A DNA stretch of 64,000 nucleotides from JBBSBL01 sp046330255 (GCA_046330255.1 JAXLTC010000002.1:62001-126000), one strand, 5' to 3'; positions 41,393 to 50,485 are shown, counted from the first letter of the stretch. Made by a program: numbers and translations. The notes: generated by a model not told the origin, from the sequence alone.

Positions 41393-42150
41393 GCCTCGTC
41401 CCCGGCCGGCGCGGGCAGCGGCCCGCGGCGGTAGTCGCCGCGGCTCAGGTGCCGCTCGAGAAACGCGTAGAGGATGATGAACAGGTAGCGGCTGCCCATC
41501 TCCTGCACCTCGAACTGCGAGGCGCCCGCGCGGCGGCCCGTCCAGGAGGTCGGGACGATCGCGTAGCGGTAGCCGCGCACGACGGCCTTCAGCGGCAGCT
41601 CGACGGTGAGGTTGAAGTGGTTGGAGAGCAGCGGCCTCACGCCCTCCACGACCTCGCGCCGGTAGGCCTTGAACGCGTTGGTGGTGTCGTTGTAGCCGTG
41701 CTGGAACAGCAGCCGGATCGCCTGGTTGACCACGCGGTTCAGCACGAGCTTGAAGCGCGGGTAGCCGGTCACGGTCGCGCCGGGCATGAAGCGGGAGCCG
41801 AACGCGCAGTCGTAGCCCGAGCGCAGGACCCGGTAGTAGAGGGCGAGGTCGCGCGGCTCGTCGGAGCCGTCCGCCATCACGATCGCGACCGCGTCCCCCT
41901 CGAACGCGTCGAGCCCGGCGCGGACGGCGAACCCGAAGCCCGGCGGGTTGGCCGAGCGCACGCAGCGGATGCGCGGGTCCTCGGCGCCGAGCTCCGCGAC
42001 CACCCCGGCCGTGCCGTCGGTGGAGGCGTCGTCGATCACGACGATCTCGAACGGGATGTCCTCCTCGTCGAGCGTGGCGACCAGGCGCAGCAGCGTGCCG
42101 GCGATCGAGCCGGCCTCGTCGTGCGCCGGGATGACCACGGACAGCTTCAC
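41350..42150 (-). CDS. family 2 glycosyltransferase, polyprenyl-phosphate sugar synthase-like
   Basis: 266 residues, GT-A fold. LSVVIPAHDEAGSIAGTL, EIVVIDDASTDGTAGV (about 40), GFGFAVRAGLDAFEGD, VAIVMADGSDEPRDL (DxSD, about 95), and NDTTNAFKAYRREVVEGV (about 165). KAVVRGYRYAIVP suits a membrane-associated DPM1-like enzyme. GTG 42150 overlaps the epimerase stop (GTGA), third in an epimerase-epimerase-GT2 operon, so it may use the sugar those epimerases make. Confidence 0.87.
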   Translation of the reverse strand: MKLSVVIPAHDEAGSIAGTLLRLVATLDEEDIPFEIVVIDDASTDGTAGVVAELGAEDPRIRCVRSANPPGFGFAVRAGLDAFEGDAVAIVMADGSDEPRDLALYYRVLRSGYDCAFGSRFMPGATVTGYPRFKLVLNRVVNQAIRLLFQHGYNDTTNAFKAYRREVVEGVRPLLSNHFNLTVELPLKAVVRGYRYAIVPTSWTGRRAGASQFEVQEMGSRYLFIILYAFLERHLSRGDYRRGPLPAPAGDEAQAQPAAPGGRESR

Positions 42151-43217
42151 GCCGCCGCGCTCCAGCGTTCGACGTTGGCGTCGTGGATCTCGCGCAGGAT
42201 CGCCTCGGTGTCGTAGGTCACGTCCCAACCGGCGTAGTCGGCACGGAAGTCCGACACGTCGCTGATCCACCAGCGGTGGTCGCCGATCCGCGCCTCCTCG
42301 GACAGCTCCCAGCGCAGCTCGCGCCCGGCGATCCGCTCGCAGGCCGCGATCGCCTCGCGCATCGAGCAGTTGCTCGCGCGACCGCCGCCGAGGTTGTAGA
42401 CCGCCCCGGCGCGCGGTGCGGCGGCGAACGCGTCGATCGCGCGCGCGACGTCGGCCGAGTGCAGGTTGTCGCGCACCTGGAGCCCGTCGTAGCCGTAGAC
42501 CGTGTAGGGATCGCCGGTGATCGTGCAGCGCATCAGGTAGGAGAGGAAGCCGTGCAGGCGCGCGCCGGCGTGGTTGGGCCCTGTCAAGCAGCCGCAGCGG
42601 AAGCACACGGTCGGCATCCCGAAATAGCGCCCGTACTCCTGCACCAGCAGGTCGGCGGCCGCCTTGGAGACGCCGAACAGCGAGTGCAGGCACGTGTCGA
42701 TCGGCATCGAGGTGTCGATGCCTGCGAACCAGGCGTGGTCGGCGGGGAGCTCCAGCCGCTCGCCGGCCCGCTCGAGCGGCAGCCGGTTGGGCCGGTCACC
42801 GTAGACCTTGTTGGTCGACATGAACGCGAACGGCACGTCCGGCGCGTGCGAGCGCGCCGCCTGAAGCAGGTTCAGCGTCGCGGTCGCGTTGATCGAGAAG
42901 TCCGCCATCGGATCGGACGCGGCCCAGTCGTGCGACGGCTGCGCGGCGGCGTGCACCACGAGGCCGAGCGCGCGCCCGTGCTCGGCGAACAGGCGGTCCA
43001 CGGCACCGCCGTCGCGGATGTCGAGGTCGACAGAGCGGAACGACGGGTAGTTCCCGACGAGCCGCTCGGTGACCGCCGCCGTCGACGCGCCCGGCCCGAA
43101 GAGCCGCGCGCGCATGTCGTTCTCCAGCCCGATCACGTCGTAGCCGGACTCGCACAGGTGCGCCACGGACTCCGACCCGACGAGCCCGCCCGACCCGGTG
43201 ACGATCGCAACGGCCAT
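42147..43217 (-). CDS. NAD-dependent epimerase, CDP-paratose 2-epimerase-like (A)
   Basis: 356 residues, extended SDR. VTGSGGLVGSESVAHL (about 6-20), VVHAAAQPSHDWA (about 90), MSTNKVYGDRPNRLP (Ser/Thr about 133) and CLHSLFGVSKAAADLLV; in the last the expected catalytic Tyr of YxxxK is Phe (FGVSK). TGPNHAGARLHGFLSYL, QVRDNLHSADVA and YNLGGGRASNCS bind the sugar nucleotide. It belongs to the tyvelose/paratose epimerase branch by its STNKVYGD and FGVSKAA segments. ATG 43217 shares one base with the previous stop (TGATG). Confidence 0.82.
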   Translation of the reverse strand: MAVAIVTGSGGLVGSESVAHLCESGYDVIGLENDMRARLFGPGASTAAVTERLVGNYPSFRSVDLDIRDGGAVDRLFAEHGRALGLVVHAAAQPSHDWAASDPMADFSINATATLNLLQAARSHAPDVPFAFMSTNKVYGDRPNRLPLERAGERLELPADHAWFAGIDTSMPIDTCLHSLFGVSKAAADLLVQEYGRYFGMPTVCFRCGCLTGPNHAGARLHGFLSYLMRCTITGDPYTVYGYDGLQVRDNLHSADVARAIDAFAAAPRAGAVYNLGGGRASNCSMREAIAACERIAGRELRWELSEEARIGDHRWWISDVSDFRADYAGWDVTYDTEAILREIHDANVERWSAAA

Positions 43218-44305
43218 CAGCCGATCGCCTCCCGCAGGCCGTCGCCCTGCTCGGCCGCCCACGCGTGGACGTCGGCGAGGATCTCGCGCGGGCCGCGGCG
43301 CGGCCGCCAGCCGGTGCGCGCGAACAGCGCGCGGCAGTCGGACAGGTAGACGGGCACGTCGCCGGGTCGCGTCTCCGGGTCCGAGGCGATCTCGACCTCG
43401 TTGCCGGTCAGCTCGCGGCACAGCGTGGTCAATTCGAGCAGCGAGAGGCTGCACGCGCGCCCGCCACCCACGTTGACGGTGGCGCCGGCCCAGTCCGCGG
43501 GTGCCTGTAGCTGCTCGTCCATGAGGTCGCAGAGGTCGTCGATGTGGAGCAGGTCGCGCACCTGCTTGCCGGCCCCCCCGAAGCCGATGTAGCGCAGGGG
43601 CCGCCGATGGTAGTGCGCCAGCAGCCAGTAGGTGAAGACGCCCTGGTCGACCTTGCCCATCTGCCACGGGCCCGCGATCACGCCGCAGCGGTCGATCACC
43701 GCGGGGATCCCGTAGGACTCCGCGTACTCGGTCACCAGCAGCTCGGCGGCGAGCTTGGTCGCCCCGTAGAGCGTGCGCGCCCCGTCGAGCGGGAACGACT
43801 CGGAGATCCCCTCCGGGCCGGCGCCCGCGACCGGCTGCTCGGAGGCGAGCTCGAAGCGCGTCTCGCCCTCCTGGAGCGCCAGGGATCGCTGCGCGGCGAC
43901 CGGGTAGACCCGGCTGGTCGAGAGGAACACGAACTGGGCGCCGTGGCGGCGCGCGACCTCGAGGCAGTGCCAGGCGCCGAGCAGGTTCGCGCGGACCGCG
44001 TAGTCGGTCGCGCCGTCGACGCCGGCGAGTGCCGAGGGCTCGGCCGAGCACTCGAGGATCGCGTCCGCCCGGCCGGCCGCCTCGAGGTCGGCGGGCTCGC
44101 GCACGTCCCCGTGCACGAACGTGACGCCCGCGTCGCGCAGGCGCGCGAGCGTCAGCTCCGAGCCGCGCCGGCGCAGGTTGTCGAACGCCACCAGCTCCCA
44201 GCCCGGATGGCGCCCGGCCAGCGTCACGGCGAGGTTGGAGCCGACGAACCCGGCTCCGCCCGTCACCAACACGCGGCGCGCGGGACTGCTCGATCGCGGT
44301 GGCAC
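43217..44305 (-). CDS. NAD-dependent epimerase, CDP-paratose/tyvelose 2-epimerase-like (B)
   Basis: 362 residues, extended SDR. RVLVTGGAGFVGSNLAVTL (about 12-30), AFDNLRRRGSELTLARL, FVHGDVREPADLEAA, FLSTSRVYPV (about 135) and YGATKLAAELLV (Tyr-x-x-x-Lys, about 190). GPWQMGKVDQGVFTYWLLAHY and YIGFGGAGKQVRDLLHIDDL match RfbE/TyvE-type CDP-paratose 2-epimerases closely. It probably inverts C2 of a CDP-3,6-dideoxyhexose. GTG 44305 is chosen over GTG 44344 because a TAGGGT box is 8 bases upstream. Confidence 0.85.
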   Translation of the reverse strand: MPPRSSSPARRVLVTGGAGFVGSNLAVTLAGRHPGWELVAFDNLRRRGSELTLARLRDAGVTFVHGDVREPADLEAAGRADAILECSAEPSALAGVDGATDYAVRANLLGAWHCLEVARRHGAQFVFLSTSRVYPVAAQRSLALQEGETRFELASEQPVAGAGPEGISESFPLDGARTLYGATKLAAELLVTEYAESYGIPAVIDRCGVIAGPWQMGKVDQGVFTYWLLAHYHRRPLRYIGFGGAGKQVRDLLHIDDLCDLMDEQLQAPADWAGATVNVGGGRACSLSLLELTTLCRELTGNEVEIASDPETRPGDVPVYLSDCRALFARTGWRPRRGPREILADVHAWAAEQGDGLREAIG

Positions 44306-44313
44306 GGCGGCGG

Positions 44314-44319
44314 ACCCTA
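44314..44319 (-). promoter_or_regulatory. -10 box TAGGGT, leaderless-type
   Basis: Eight bases before GTG 44305; it fixes the start of the epimerase operon. Confidence 0.45.
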
Positions 44320-44385
44320 GCGGCCCCTCGCACGGTCGGGCCACGGCGCCCCGGCAGCGCCCGTGTGCGATGTTGCCGCGCGGGA

Positions 44386-45858
44386 ATGGCTGCGGAGGGG
44401 AACGAGGCGACCGAGACCGGCGAACGCCCGGCCTCGCCGCGCGCGGCCGGAGTCGTCCTCGGCGTGCTCACGCTCGTCGCGCTCGTCCTGCGCGCCACGC
44501 AGCTGGACGAGAGCCTGTTCGGCGACGAGCTCTTCACCTACGACCTCGTTCACGGCCACGGGCTGCTCGGCGTCATCCGCGACGTGCGGACCGGCGTCGA
44601 GGACAACCCTCCCCTCTTCTACGTCCTGGCTTGGCTCTCGAGCCACATCGGCGATCCCACCGTCTGGATCCGGCTGCCGTCGGTGATCCTGGGGACCGCG
44701 ACCGTTCCGCTGACCTACCTGCTGGGACGAATGACGGTCGGTCGGGCCCCAGCGCTGTTCGCGGCGACCGTGGTGGCGATCTCGCCCTTCACCGTCTTCT
44801 ACGGGATCGAGGCGCGGGGGTACGCGCTGCTGGGGTTCCTGTCGGTCCTGACGACCGTTCTGCTGCTCCGCGCGAGAAGCCGCGGGGGCGGGTGGTGGTG
44901 GGCGCTCGCGGGCGCCTGGGCGGCGATGCTCTACACGCACTACACCGGAGCGTTCGTCCTCGCCGCCCAGCTCGTCTGGGTGCTGTGGCGTTCCAGGGCG
45001 GCTCTGCAGCCGTTCGCGCTGTCCGCCGGCGCCGCGGTGCTGCTCTACGCACCCTGGCTCCCGACCGAGTTCGGCAAGTCGGCCCGGATCTTCACCGTCC
45101 TCGGCCCGCTTCACGCCGGCCAGGTCTGGCGCAACGCCACCGGCGTCTTTCCCGGGCACCCGCTGATGTCCCTCGGGCGCATTCCGGGAGGCCCGCTCGC
45201 GGGCGTCGCGCTCGCGGCGGCCGCCGCGGCGCTCGCATGGGGCGCGGGCCGGCTGGCGCTGCGGCGCGTGCCGCTGTCCGACGGCCTCGCGCTCCTGATC
45301 CTGCTCGCCGCCGTCGCGCCGCTCGGGGTGCTCGGGTACTCGTGGCTCGAGCACAACATCTTCCTGGCGCGCAACATGATGGCCTCCCTAGCCGCGATCC
45401 TGCTTCTGCTCGGCTGGGCGATCGCGTCGCTCCCCCGGGTCGCGGGGCTCGCGGCGGGCGCCGCGACCCTCGCGGCGGTCCTCGTCGGGTCCGTGCTGAT
45501 GCTCCAGCCGTCCTACCAGCGGGCCCCTTACCGCGCCGCGGCGGGATGGGTGGGCGATCGCTACCGCCCCGGCGACTCGGTGCTGGACTACTCCTTCCGG
45601 CCGCTCAGCGACCCGCTGGCGCGCACCGTCTCGATCTACCTGCCGGGCACCGCGTTCTTCGAGGCCACGATCGACGAGGCGGGGGCCTGGCGACGCGCGG
45701 CCCGCGGAGGCCGGGTGTTCATCGTCCTGCCGCAGGCCGGCCCGTTCCAGGGGCTTCCGCCCAGCATCGGACCGGCCGGCCTGCACCTGCGCCGTCAGGC
45801 CGGCCGCATCTTCCCGGGCCTCACCTCCATCGGCGCCGCCGAGTACGGCAGCGGGTGA
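44386..45858 (+). CDS. GT39/ArnT-like membrane glycosyltransferase (copy 2)
   Basis: 490 residues, about 11 membrane helices. LDESLFGDELFTYDLVHG (Asp-Glu motif, about residue 42), EDNPPLFYVLAWL, IRLPSVILGTATVP, SPFTVFYGIEARGYAL and LYTHYTGAFVLAAQLVW pair with the first copy (32343-33953) in order. It is GT-C type and would use a polyprenyl-linked sugar outside the membrane. ATG 44386 is chosen; upstream in-frame starts would overlap the divergent epimerase promoter. It is a single-gene unit, convergent with a GT4 gene. Confidence 0.85.
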   Translation: MAAEGNEATETGERPASPRAAGVVLGVLTLVALVLRATQLDESLFGDELFTYDLVHGHGLLGVIRDVRTGVEDNPPLFYVLAWLSSHIGDPTVWIRLPSVILGTATVPLTYLLGRMTVGRAPALFAATVVAISPFTVFYGIEARGYALLGFLSVLTTVLLLRARSRGGGWWWALAGAWAAMLYTHYTGAFVLAAQLVWVLWRSRAALQPFALSAGAAVLLYAPWLPTEFGKSARIFTVLGPLHAGQVWRNATGVFPGHPLMSLGRIPGGPLAGVALAAAAAALAWGAGRLALRRVPLSDGLALLILLAAVAPLGVLGYSWLEHNIFLARNMMASLAAILLLLGWAIASLPRVAGLAAGAATLAAVLVGSVLMLQPSYQRAPYRAAAGWVGDRYRPGDSVLDYSFRPLSDPLARTVSIYLPGTAFFEATIDEAGAWRRAARGGRVFIVLPQAGPFQGLPPSIGPAGLHLRRQAGRIFPGLTSIGAAEYGSG

Positions 45859-45888
45859 TGGTCGGAGCGCCGGCGAGCCGGCGACACC

Positions 45889-45920
45889 CCTGAGGCCGGG
45901 GGCGGTGCGAGCCGCTCAGG
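45889..45920. terminator. nested hairpin between convergent genes
   Basis: CCTGAG/CTCAGG outer arms with an inner GCGG/CCGC pairing cover the GT4 stop region 30 bases after the GT39-like stop. A second, tighter repeat (CGCCGGC/GCCGGCG) lies at 45868-45883. No T-run. Confidence 0.3.
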
Positions 45921-47094
45921 CGATCCAGGACGCCAGGCGCTCCGTCTCGCGCGCGATGTCGCACCTCTCGCGCACCCACTCGGCGCCCGCGCGACCGAGC
46001 GCGACGCGCTCGCCCTCCGGCAGCGCGAGCAGCCCCTCGATGCCGGCCGCCAGCGCCTCCGGGTCGCCCGGCTCGACAAGGCGTCCTCGATCCGGGGCGA
46101 TCAGCTCGGGTATCCCGAGGGCGTCCGTCGAGACGACCGGCAGCTCCAGCGCCATCGCCTCCTTGAGCGCGACCGGCATCGAGTCGCGGTCGCCGTCGGC
46201 GGCCACCTTGCACGGAAGCGCGAACGCCGCGGCGCTCTCGAGCAGCTCGCGGACCTCGTCGGGTGGGAGCGCGCCGAGCAGCCGCACGGGCGCGCCGGAG
46301 GAGCGGATCAGGCGCTCCAGCGCGGGTCGCGCGGGCCCCTCCCCCGCGACCAGCACCTCGCGGTCGCCGAACGCGCGACCGAGCCGGCCCGCGGCCTCCA
46401 CCAGGTCGTCGAAGCCCTTCTTCTCCACCAGCCTGCCGGTCGCGACCACCGGGCCGCCAGGGCTGTAGGGGGCCCGCCGGGCGAAGCGGGCCGGATCGAT
46501 CCCGGCGGTCAGCGTATGGACCCGCGACGCGGCCTCGGGGACGACGGCGACGACCTGCCGGCGCACGTACTCGCAGCTCGCGGTCGCGAACGCCGCCGCG
46601 CGCAGGTTGGCGCGCAGGCGCTCCGGGTCGACGAACGCGTCGGTCGCGTGCACGGCCACCGAGAACGGGGTGCCCGTCCAGCCCGAGAGGACGCGCGCGA
46701 TGTCGGCGGCCTCCCCGTTGAAATGCGCGTGCAGGTGGTCGGCCGCGGCGGCGCGCCCCGCCCAGGGCGCGATCCGCGCCGCGCCGCGCAGCCGGCCGCC
46801 GCCGCCCGGCGGCCAGGCCCGCTCGCGCGCCAGGAAGCGACCGAGCGCGCGCGGGCTCGAGCGCAGCAGCCGCAGCGCGGCCGCAGCGCGCCTGCCGGCG
46901 CCGGCATCCCCGGCGTAGAGCGGGCGCCCGACCGGAGGATCGGCCCCCGGGGTCGTCCCCGCCGCCAGCGCGACCGCCTCGACGGGCCACCCCATCGCCG
47001 CCAGCGCCGCCATCTCGCCCTGCACGAACGTCTGCGAGAGCTCCGGGTAGCGCTCCAGCACGTAGAGGACCCGGCGCGGCGCCGGTCCGCTCAC
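45916..47094 (-). CDS. family 4 glycosyltransferase
   Basis: 392 residues, GT-B fold. YVLERYPELSQTFVQGEMAAL near the start (about 10-30) and LHAHFNGEAADIARVLS (about 120) are typical of colanic/exopolysaccharide GT4 enzymes (WcaL-like). The donor domain has VVATGRLVEKKGFDDLVEA (about 215) and DSMPVALKEAMALELPVVST (Glu-x7-Glu-type motif, about 305-320). GTG 47094 overlaps the flippase stop by 4 bases, so the transporter and this enzyme are made together. Confidence 0.9.
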   Translation of the reverse strand: MSGPAPRRVLYVLERYPELSQTFVQGEMAALAAMGWPVEAVALAAGTTPGADPPVGRPLYAGDAGAGRRAAAALRLLRSSPRALGRFLARERAWPPGGGGRLRGAARIAPWAGRAAAADHLHAHFNGEAADIARVLSGWTGTPFSVAVHATDAFVDPERLRANLRAAAFATASCEYVRRQVVAVVPEAASRVHTLTAGIDPARFARRAPYSPGGPVVATGRLVEKKGFDDLVEAAGRLGRAFGDREVLVAGEGPARPALERLIRSSGAPVRLLGALPPDEVRELLESAAAFALPCKVAADGDRDSMPVALKEAMALELPVVSTDALGIPELIAPDRGRLVEPGDPEALAAGIEGLLALPEGERVALGRAGAEWVRERCDIARETERLASWIA

Positions 47095-48584
47095 GCGGGC
47101 GCCTCGCCGCCGGCGGCCTCGAGCGTGCGGCCCCGGCGCAGGTAGGACACCATCTCCAGGATCAGCGGGCGCTCGGCGAGCCAGGTCGCCAGCGCCAGCA
47201 CCGCGGCGAACAGGCCGAGCTCCGCGAGCGCGACCGCGGGCGTGCGCTCCCCGCTCTCGAGCGCGCGGGCCGCCAGCACCGCCGCGGAGGCGAGCAGGAC
47301 GGGCGCGAAGCAGCGCACGATCAGCGCGGTCATCGGTACCCCGGGCAGCAGCCGCTTGACGTACCAGGTCCGCACGCCGAACGCGGACACCATCACCGCG
47401 AACATGCCGTAGGCGAAGCCGTCCACCCCGAACGCGAACAGCAGCGGGACCGGCACCGCCAGGAACGCGGCCAGTGCCGCGAGCGCGTACCACGCCTGCG
47501 GCGTGGAGACCCCGACCGCGCGGTAGAACGCGGTCCAGTTGAACCCGAGCTGGTGCACCGCGCTGGTGATCCCGATCGCCTGGATCAGCACGATCGCGGG
47601 CACCCACTTCTCCCCCAGCACCCAGTGCACCAGGTCCGGCGCGAACAGCGCCAGCGCGGCCCCGAACGGCAGCGCCCACATGGCCGTGACGCGGTTGGAC
47701 TTCACGAACATCTCGGTCATCACCTCGCGCTTCTCGCGCACCGCGCAGATCGCCGGGTAGATCGTCGCCGTGACGATCTGGTCGGCGCGGTCCACGTAGC
47801 GCGTCAGCGTCACGGCGAGCGTGATCCAGCCGGCGGCCGCGAGGCCGCCCTCGAGGTTGAAGACGAACACCTGGCCCTGGCGGATCAGCAGCCCGCAAAC
47901 GGCCGCGACCAGGATCGGCCACGAGAACCGCCAGTAGGTCTTGGCACTCGGCCGGTGGAACTCGATCCGGAGCCTGTAGGGCGAGACGCGGATCGCGACC
48001 AGCGCGGCGGCCGCGTTGCCGGCGAGCGCCCCGATCACCAGCGCCCAGACCTCCAGCCCGGCGACCAGTGCGCCGACCGTGACCGCGAAGGTCGTCAGCG
48101 GCACGATCGCCATCACCGTGCGCTGGCGCACGAAGTCCATGCGGCGGAAGAAGACCCATGCCGGCGACTGCAGCGCGAATGCGACGGGCAGGTAAGCGAG
48201 CGCGAGCATCAGCGGCGCGATCCGCCAGTCCCCGTAGAGCGCGGCGATCAGCGGCGAGAGCGCGGCGATCAGCAGCGTGAAGACGCCCGACAGCCACAGC
48301 TCCAGGGTGAACGCCCGCTGGAAGGCCAGCTCCTGGTCCTCCTCCTCCTGCTGGACGTACTGCTCGTCGATGCCCACCTGCTTGAGGGTGAGCAGCGTCA
48401 CGACGGTCACGGATACGATCCCGTAGAGCCCGACCTGCGAGGCCGAGAGCATCCGGGCGACGATGACCTGCTGGAGCAGCGTGACCGCCTCGACGAGCAC
48501 CAGGAAGCCCCCGTTGACGAGCACGCCCCGCGCCGTGCGGCGGCGCAGCTCGGCCCGGGGGAAGCTGAACCGCTCCGTGGCCAC
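47091..48584 (-). CDS. polysaccharide flippase (copy 3, WzxC-like)
   Basis: 497 residues, about 14 membrane helices. NGGFLVLVEAVTLLQQVIVARMLSASQVGLYGI (about 25-55), then QEEEDQELAFQRAFTLELWLSG (about 85-105) and GNAAAALVAIRVSPYRLRI, features of the larger MOP-family WzxC/AmsL-type exporters. It would flip a finished repeat unit. GTG 48584 has a TACGCT box 6 bases upstream. Downstream GT4 gene overlaps by GTGA. Only 18 bases separate it from the divergent GT2 gene. Confidence 0.87.
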   Translation of the reverse strand: MATERFSFPRAELRRRTARGVLVNGGFLVLVEAVTLLQQVIVARMLSASQVGLYGIVSVTVVTLLTLKQVGIDEQYVQQEEEDQELAFQRAFTLELWLSGVFTLLIAALSPLIAALYGDWRIAPLMLALAYLPVAFALQSPAWVFFRRMDFVRQRTVMAIVPLTTFAVTVGALVAGLEVWALVIGALAGNAAAALVAIRVSPYRLRIEFHRPSAKTYWRFSWPILVAAVCGLLIRQGQVFVFNLEGGLAAAGWITLAVTLTRYVDRADQIVTATIYPAICAVREKREVMTEMFVKSNRVTAMWALPFGAALALFAPDLVHWVLGEKWVPAIVLIQAIGITSAVHQLGFNWTAFYRAVGVSTPQAWYALAALAAFLAVPVPLLFAFGVDGFAYGMFAVMVSAFGVRTWYVKRLLPGVPMTALIVRCFAPVLLASAAVLAARALESGERTPAVALAELGLFAAVLALATWLAERPLILEMVSYLRRGRTLEAAGGEAPA

Positions 48585-48590
48585 GGCCGA

Positions 48591-48596
48591 AGCGTA
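48591..48596 (-). promoter_or_regulatory. -10 box TACGCT, leaderless-type
   Basis: Six bases before GTG 48584, within the 18-base divergent gap; the opposite gene's promoter must overlap the flippase coding region. Confidence 0.4.
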
Positions 48597-48602
48597 TCCG
48601 CG

Positions 48603-49580
48603 GTGACCGCCGCCTCCGGACGTCCGGGCGACCCCGCCGTCAGCGTGGTCGTCGCCACACGGGACCGCGCCGCGCGGCTCTCCGCGCTGCTCGCGGCGCT
48701 CGCCCGCCAGACGCTCCCGCGGGAGCGCTTCGAGGTCGTGGTCGTCGACGACGGCTCCGCCGACGGGACGCCGGCGAGACTCGCGAACGGCGCCGTGGAC
48801 GTGGCGCTGCGCCACGAGCGCCCGCGCGGGCCGGCCGCGGCGCGCAACACGGGCTGGCGCGCCGCGCGCGCTCCGCTGGTCGCCTTCACCGACGACGACT
48901 GCCGGCCGGAGCCGGGCTGGCTCGAGGCCGGGCTGCGGGTCGCCTCCCGAGCGCCCGGCGCCGTCGTGCAGGGTCGCACGCGCCCGGAGCCGGCCGAGGA
49001 GGCGCTCCTTCACGAAAGCCCCCGCGCGCGCTCGATCCGGATCGACTCGCTGGGCCCGTTCTTCGAGACCTGCAACGTCTTCTACCCGCGCGACGTGCTG
49101 GAGCGGGCGGGAGGGTTCGACGAGCGGATCCTCACTCCGGGGTCGGAGGACACCGACCTGGCGCTGCGCGCGTTCGAGCAGGGCGCGACCGCGCGCTTCG
49201 CGCCCGAGGCGCTCGTCAACCACGAGGTCAGCGAGCCGACGCTGGCCCAGGCCGTGCGCTTCACGCGGCGCTGGGGCACGCTCGCCTGGCTCGTGGGCCG
49301 CCATCCGTCGCTGCGACGCCGGTTCCCGTGGCGCGGGCGCGTCTGGCGCGAGTCCCACGGCCGGCTGCTGCTCGCGGGGGCCGGCGCCGGGCTCGCGCTC
49401 TCCACGCGCCGGCCGCTCTTCGCGCTGTGGTGCCTGCCGTATCTGTCCTACCGCCACGGATGGCGCCCGCGGGGGCTCGCGCGAAGCCTCGCGGAGCTGC
49501 CGGGCGTGGCGGCCGTCGACCTCGCGGAGGTCGCGGTCCTGGCCGCCGCGAGCGCCCGGAACCGCGTGCTGTTCCTGTGA
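48603..49580 (+). CDS. family 2 glycosyltransferase
   Basis: 325 residues, GT-A fold. AVSVVVATRDRAARLSALL, EVVVVDDGSADGTPARL (about 45), RGPAAARNTGWRAARAPLVAFTDDDC (DDD, about 80-100), and a GGFDERILTPGSEDTDLALRAFEQG acceptor segment (about 178-200). There is a hydrophobic C-terminal stretch (about 240-325) that may bind the membrane. It opens a five-gene run in which every junction overlaps by four bases. Sugar and acceptor unknown. Confidence 0.87.
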   Translation: MTAASGRPGDPAVSVVVATRDRAARLSALLAALARQTLPRERFEVVVVDDGSADGTPARLANGAVDVALRHERPRGPAAARNTGWRAARAPLVAFTDDDCRPEPGWLEAGLRVASRAPGAVVQGRTRPEPAEEALLHESPRARSIRIDSLGPFFETCNVFYPRDVLERAGGFDERILTPGSEDTDLALRAFEQGATARFAPEALVNHEVSEPTLAQAVRFTRRWGTLAWLVGRHPSLRRRFPWRGRVWRESHGRLLLAGAGAGLALSTRRPLFALWCLPYLSYRHGWRPRGLARSLAELPGVAAVDLAEVAVLAAASARNRVLFL

Positions 49581-50485
49581 GCGGGCACGAGCCGGTGCTG
49601 ACGGTCGCGCTACCGACGCGCAACCGCGCGGCGACGCTGGCGCGCTGCCTGGCGGCGCTGGAGCCCCAGGCGCGCGAGACCGGCTCCCAGATCGTCGTAG
49701 TGGACGATGCCTCCAGCGACGACACCGCGGCCGTGCTCGCCGCGCGGCCGGATGTGGAAGCGCGCCGCCGGCCGGAGCCGGGGGGCATCGGCACGGCGCG
49801 CAACGACACGGTGGACCTTGCACGTGCGCCGATCGTGCTGTTCGTGGACGACGACGTGATCGCGGCGCCTGGCCTGCTGGAGCGCCACCTGGCCCACCAC
49901 GCGCGCCATCCCGAGCCCAACGAGGCGCTCGGCGGGCGCGTCACGTGGTCTCCGGAGGTGACCGTGACGAGGCACATGCACTGGCTCGAGAACGGCGGGC
50001 CGCTGTTCGCGTTCAACGCGATCCCCGATCCGCAGGACGTCGAGTGGCGCCATTTCTGCACCGCCAACGTCTCGGTCAAGCGTTCCTTCCTGGGGCCGCG
50101 CCCGTTCGACGGCGAGATGGAGCGCTACTCGGACCCGGAGCTGGCCTACCGGCTTGCCGCGCGCGGGCTGCGCCTGCGCTACAACGCCGCCGCGCTCGGG
50201 CACCACCTGCGCAGCGACACGCCCGAGTCCACCGAGCGGCGGATGCGTCTCGTCGGCCGTGCGGCGCGCACGCTGCACGCCAAGCACCCGGAGCTCGCCG
50301 AGCCGCCGCCGCCGTTCACCGCGCTCAGCCACCTGAAGGCGGCCGCGGCACGAGCCGCGAATCCGCTGCTGCACGCGGCCGGCGTACACGCGCTCGACGA
50401 GCGCATCTTCAGCTACCGCGCCGCGCGCGCGTTCGCGCAGGGCTACGCCGAGCGCGACCGCGAGCCGGCGAAGGAGCGCGCGTGA
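49577..50485 (+). CDS. family 2 glycosyltransferase
   Basis: 302 residues, GT-A fold. VLTVALPTRNRAATLARCL, IVVVDDASSDDTAAVLA (about 40), GGIGTARNDTVDLARAPIVLFVDDDV (about 70-95), FCTANVSVKRSFLGPRPFDGEM (about 158) and YSDPELAYRLAARG. The C-terminus is soluble and basic. It overlaps the GT2 gene before and the DQLQY-family gene after (GTGA both), so these act on one glycan. Confidence 0.87.
   Translation: MSGHEPVLTVALPTRNRAATLARCLAALEPQARETGSQIVVVDDASSDDTAAVLAARPDVEARRRPEPGGIGTARNDTVDLARAPIVLFVDDDVIAAPGLLERHLAHHARHPEPNEALGGRVTWSPEVTVTRHMHWLENGGPLFAFNAIPDPQDVEWRHFCTANVSVKRSFLGPRPFDGEMERYSDPELAYRLAARGLRLRYNAAALGHHLRSDTPESTERRMRLVGRAARTLHAKHPELAEPPPPFTALSHLKAAAARAANPLLHAAGVHALDERIFSYRAARAFAQGYAERDREPAKERA

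Noticed and set aside
44299..44385. Upstream extension of the GT39-like gene to 44299
   Set aside because: It would overlap the divergent epimerase start, and the extra residues are Arg-rich without membrane features; ATG 44386 fits the family better.
48585..48602. Palindromic look of the 18-base divergent gap as a specific operator
   Set aside because: Too short and not clearly symmetric; only the minus-strand -10 box is supported.
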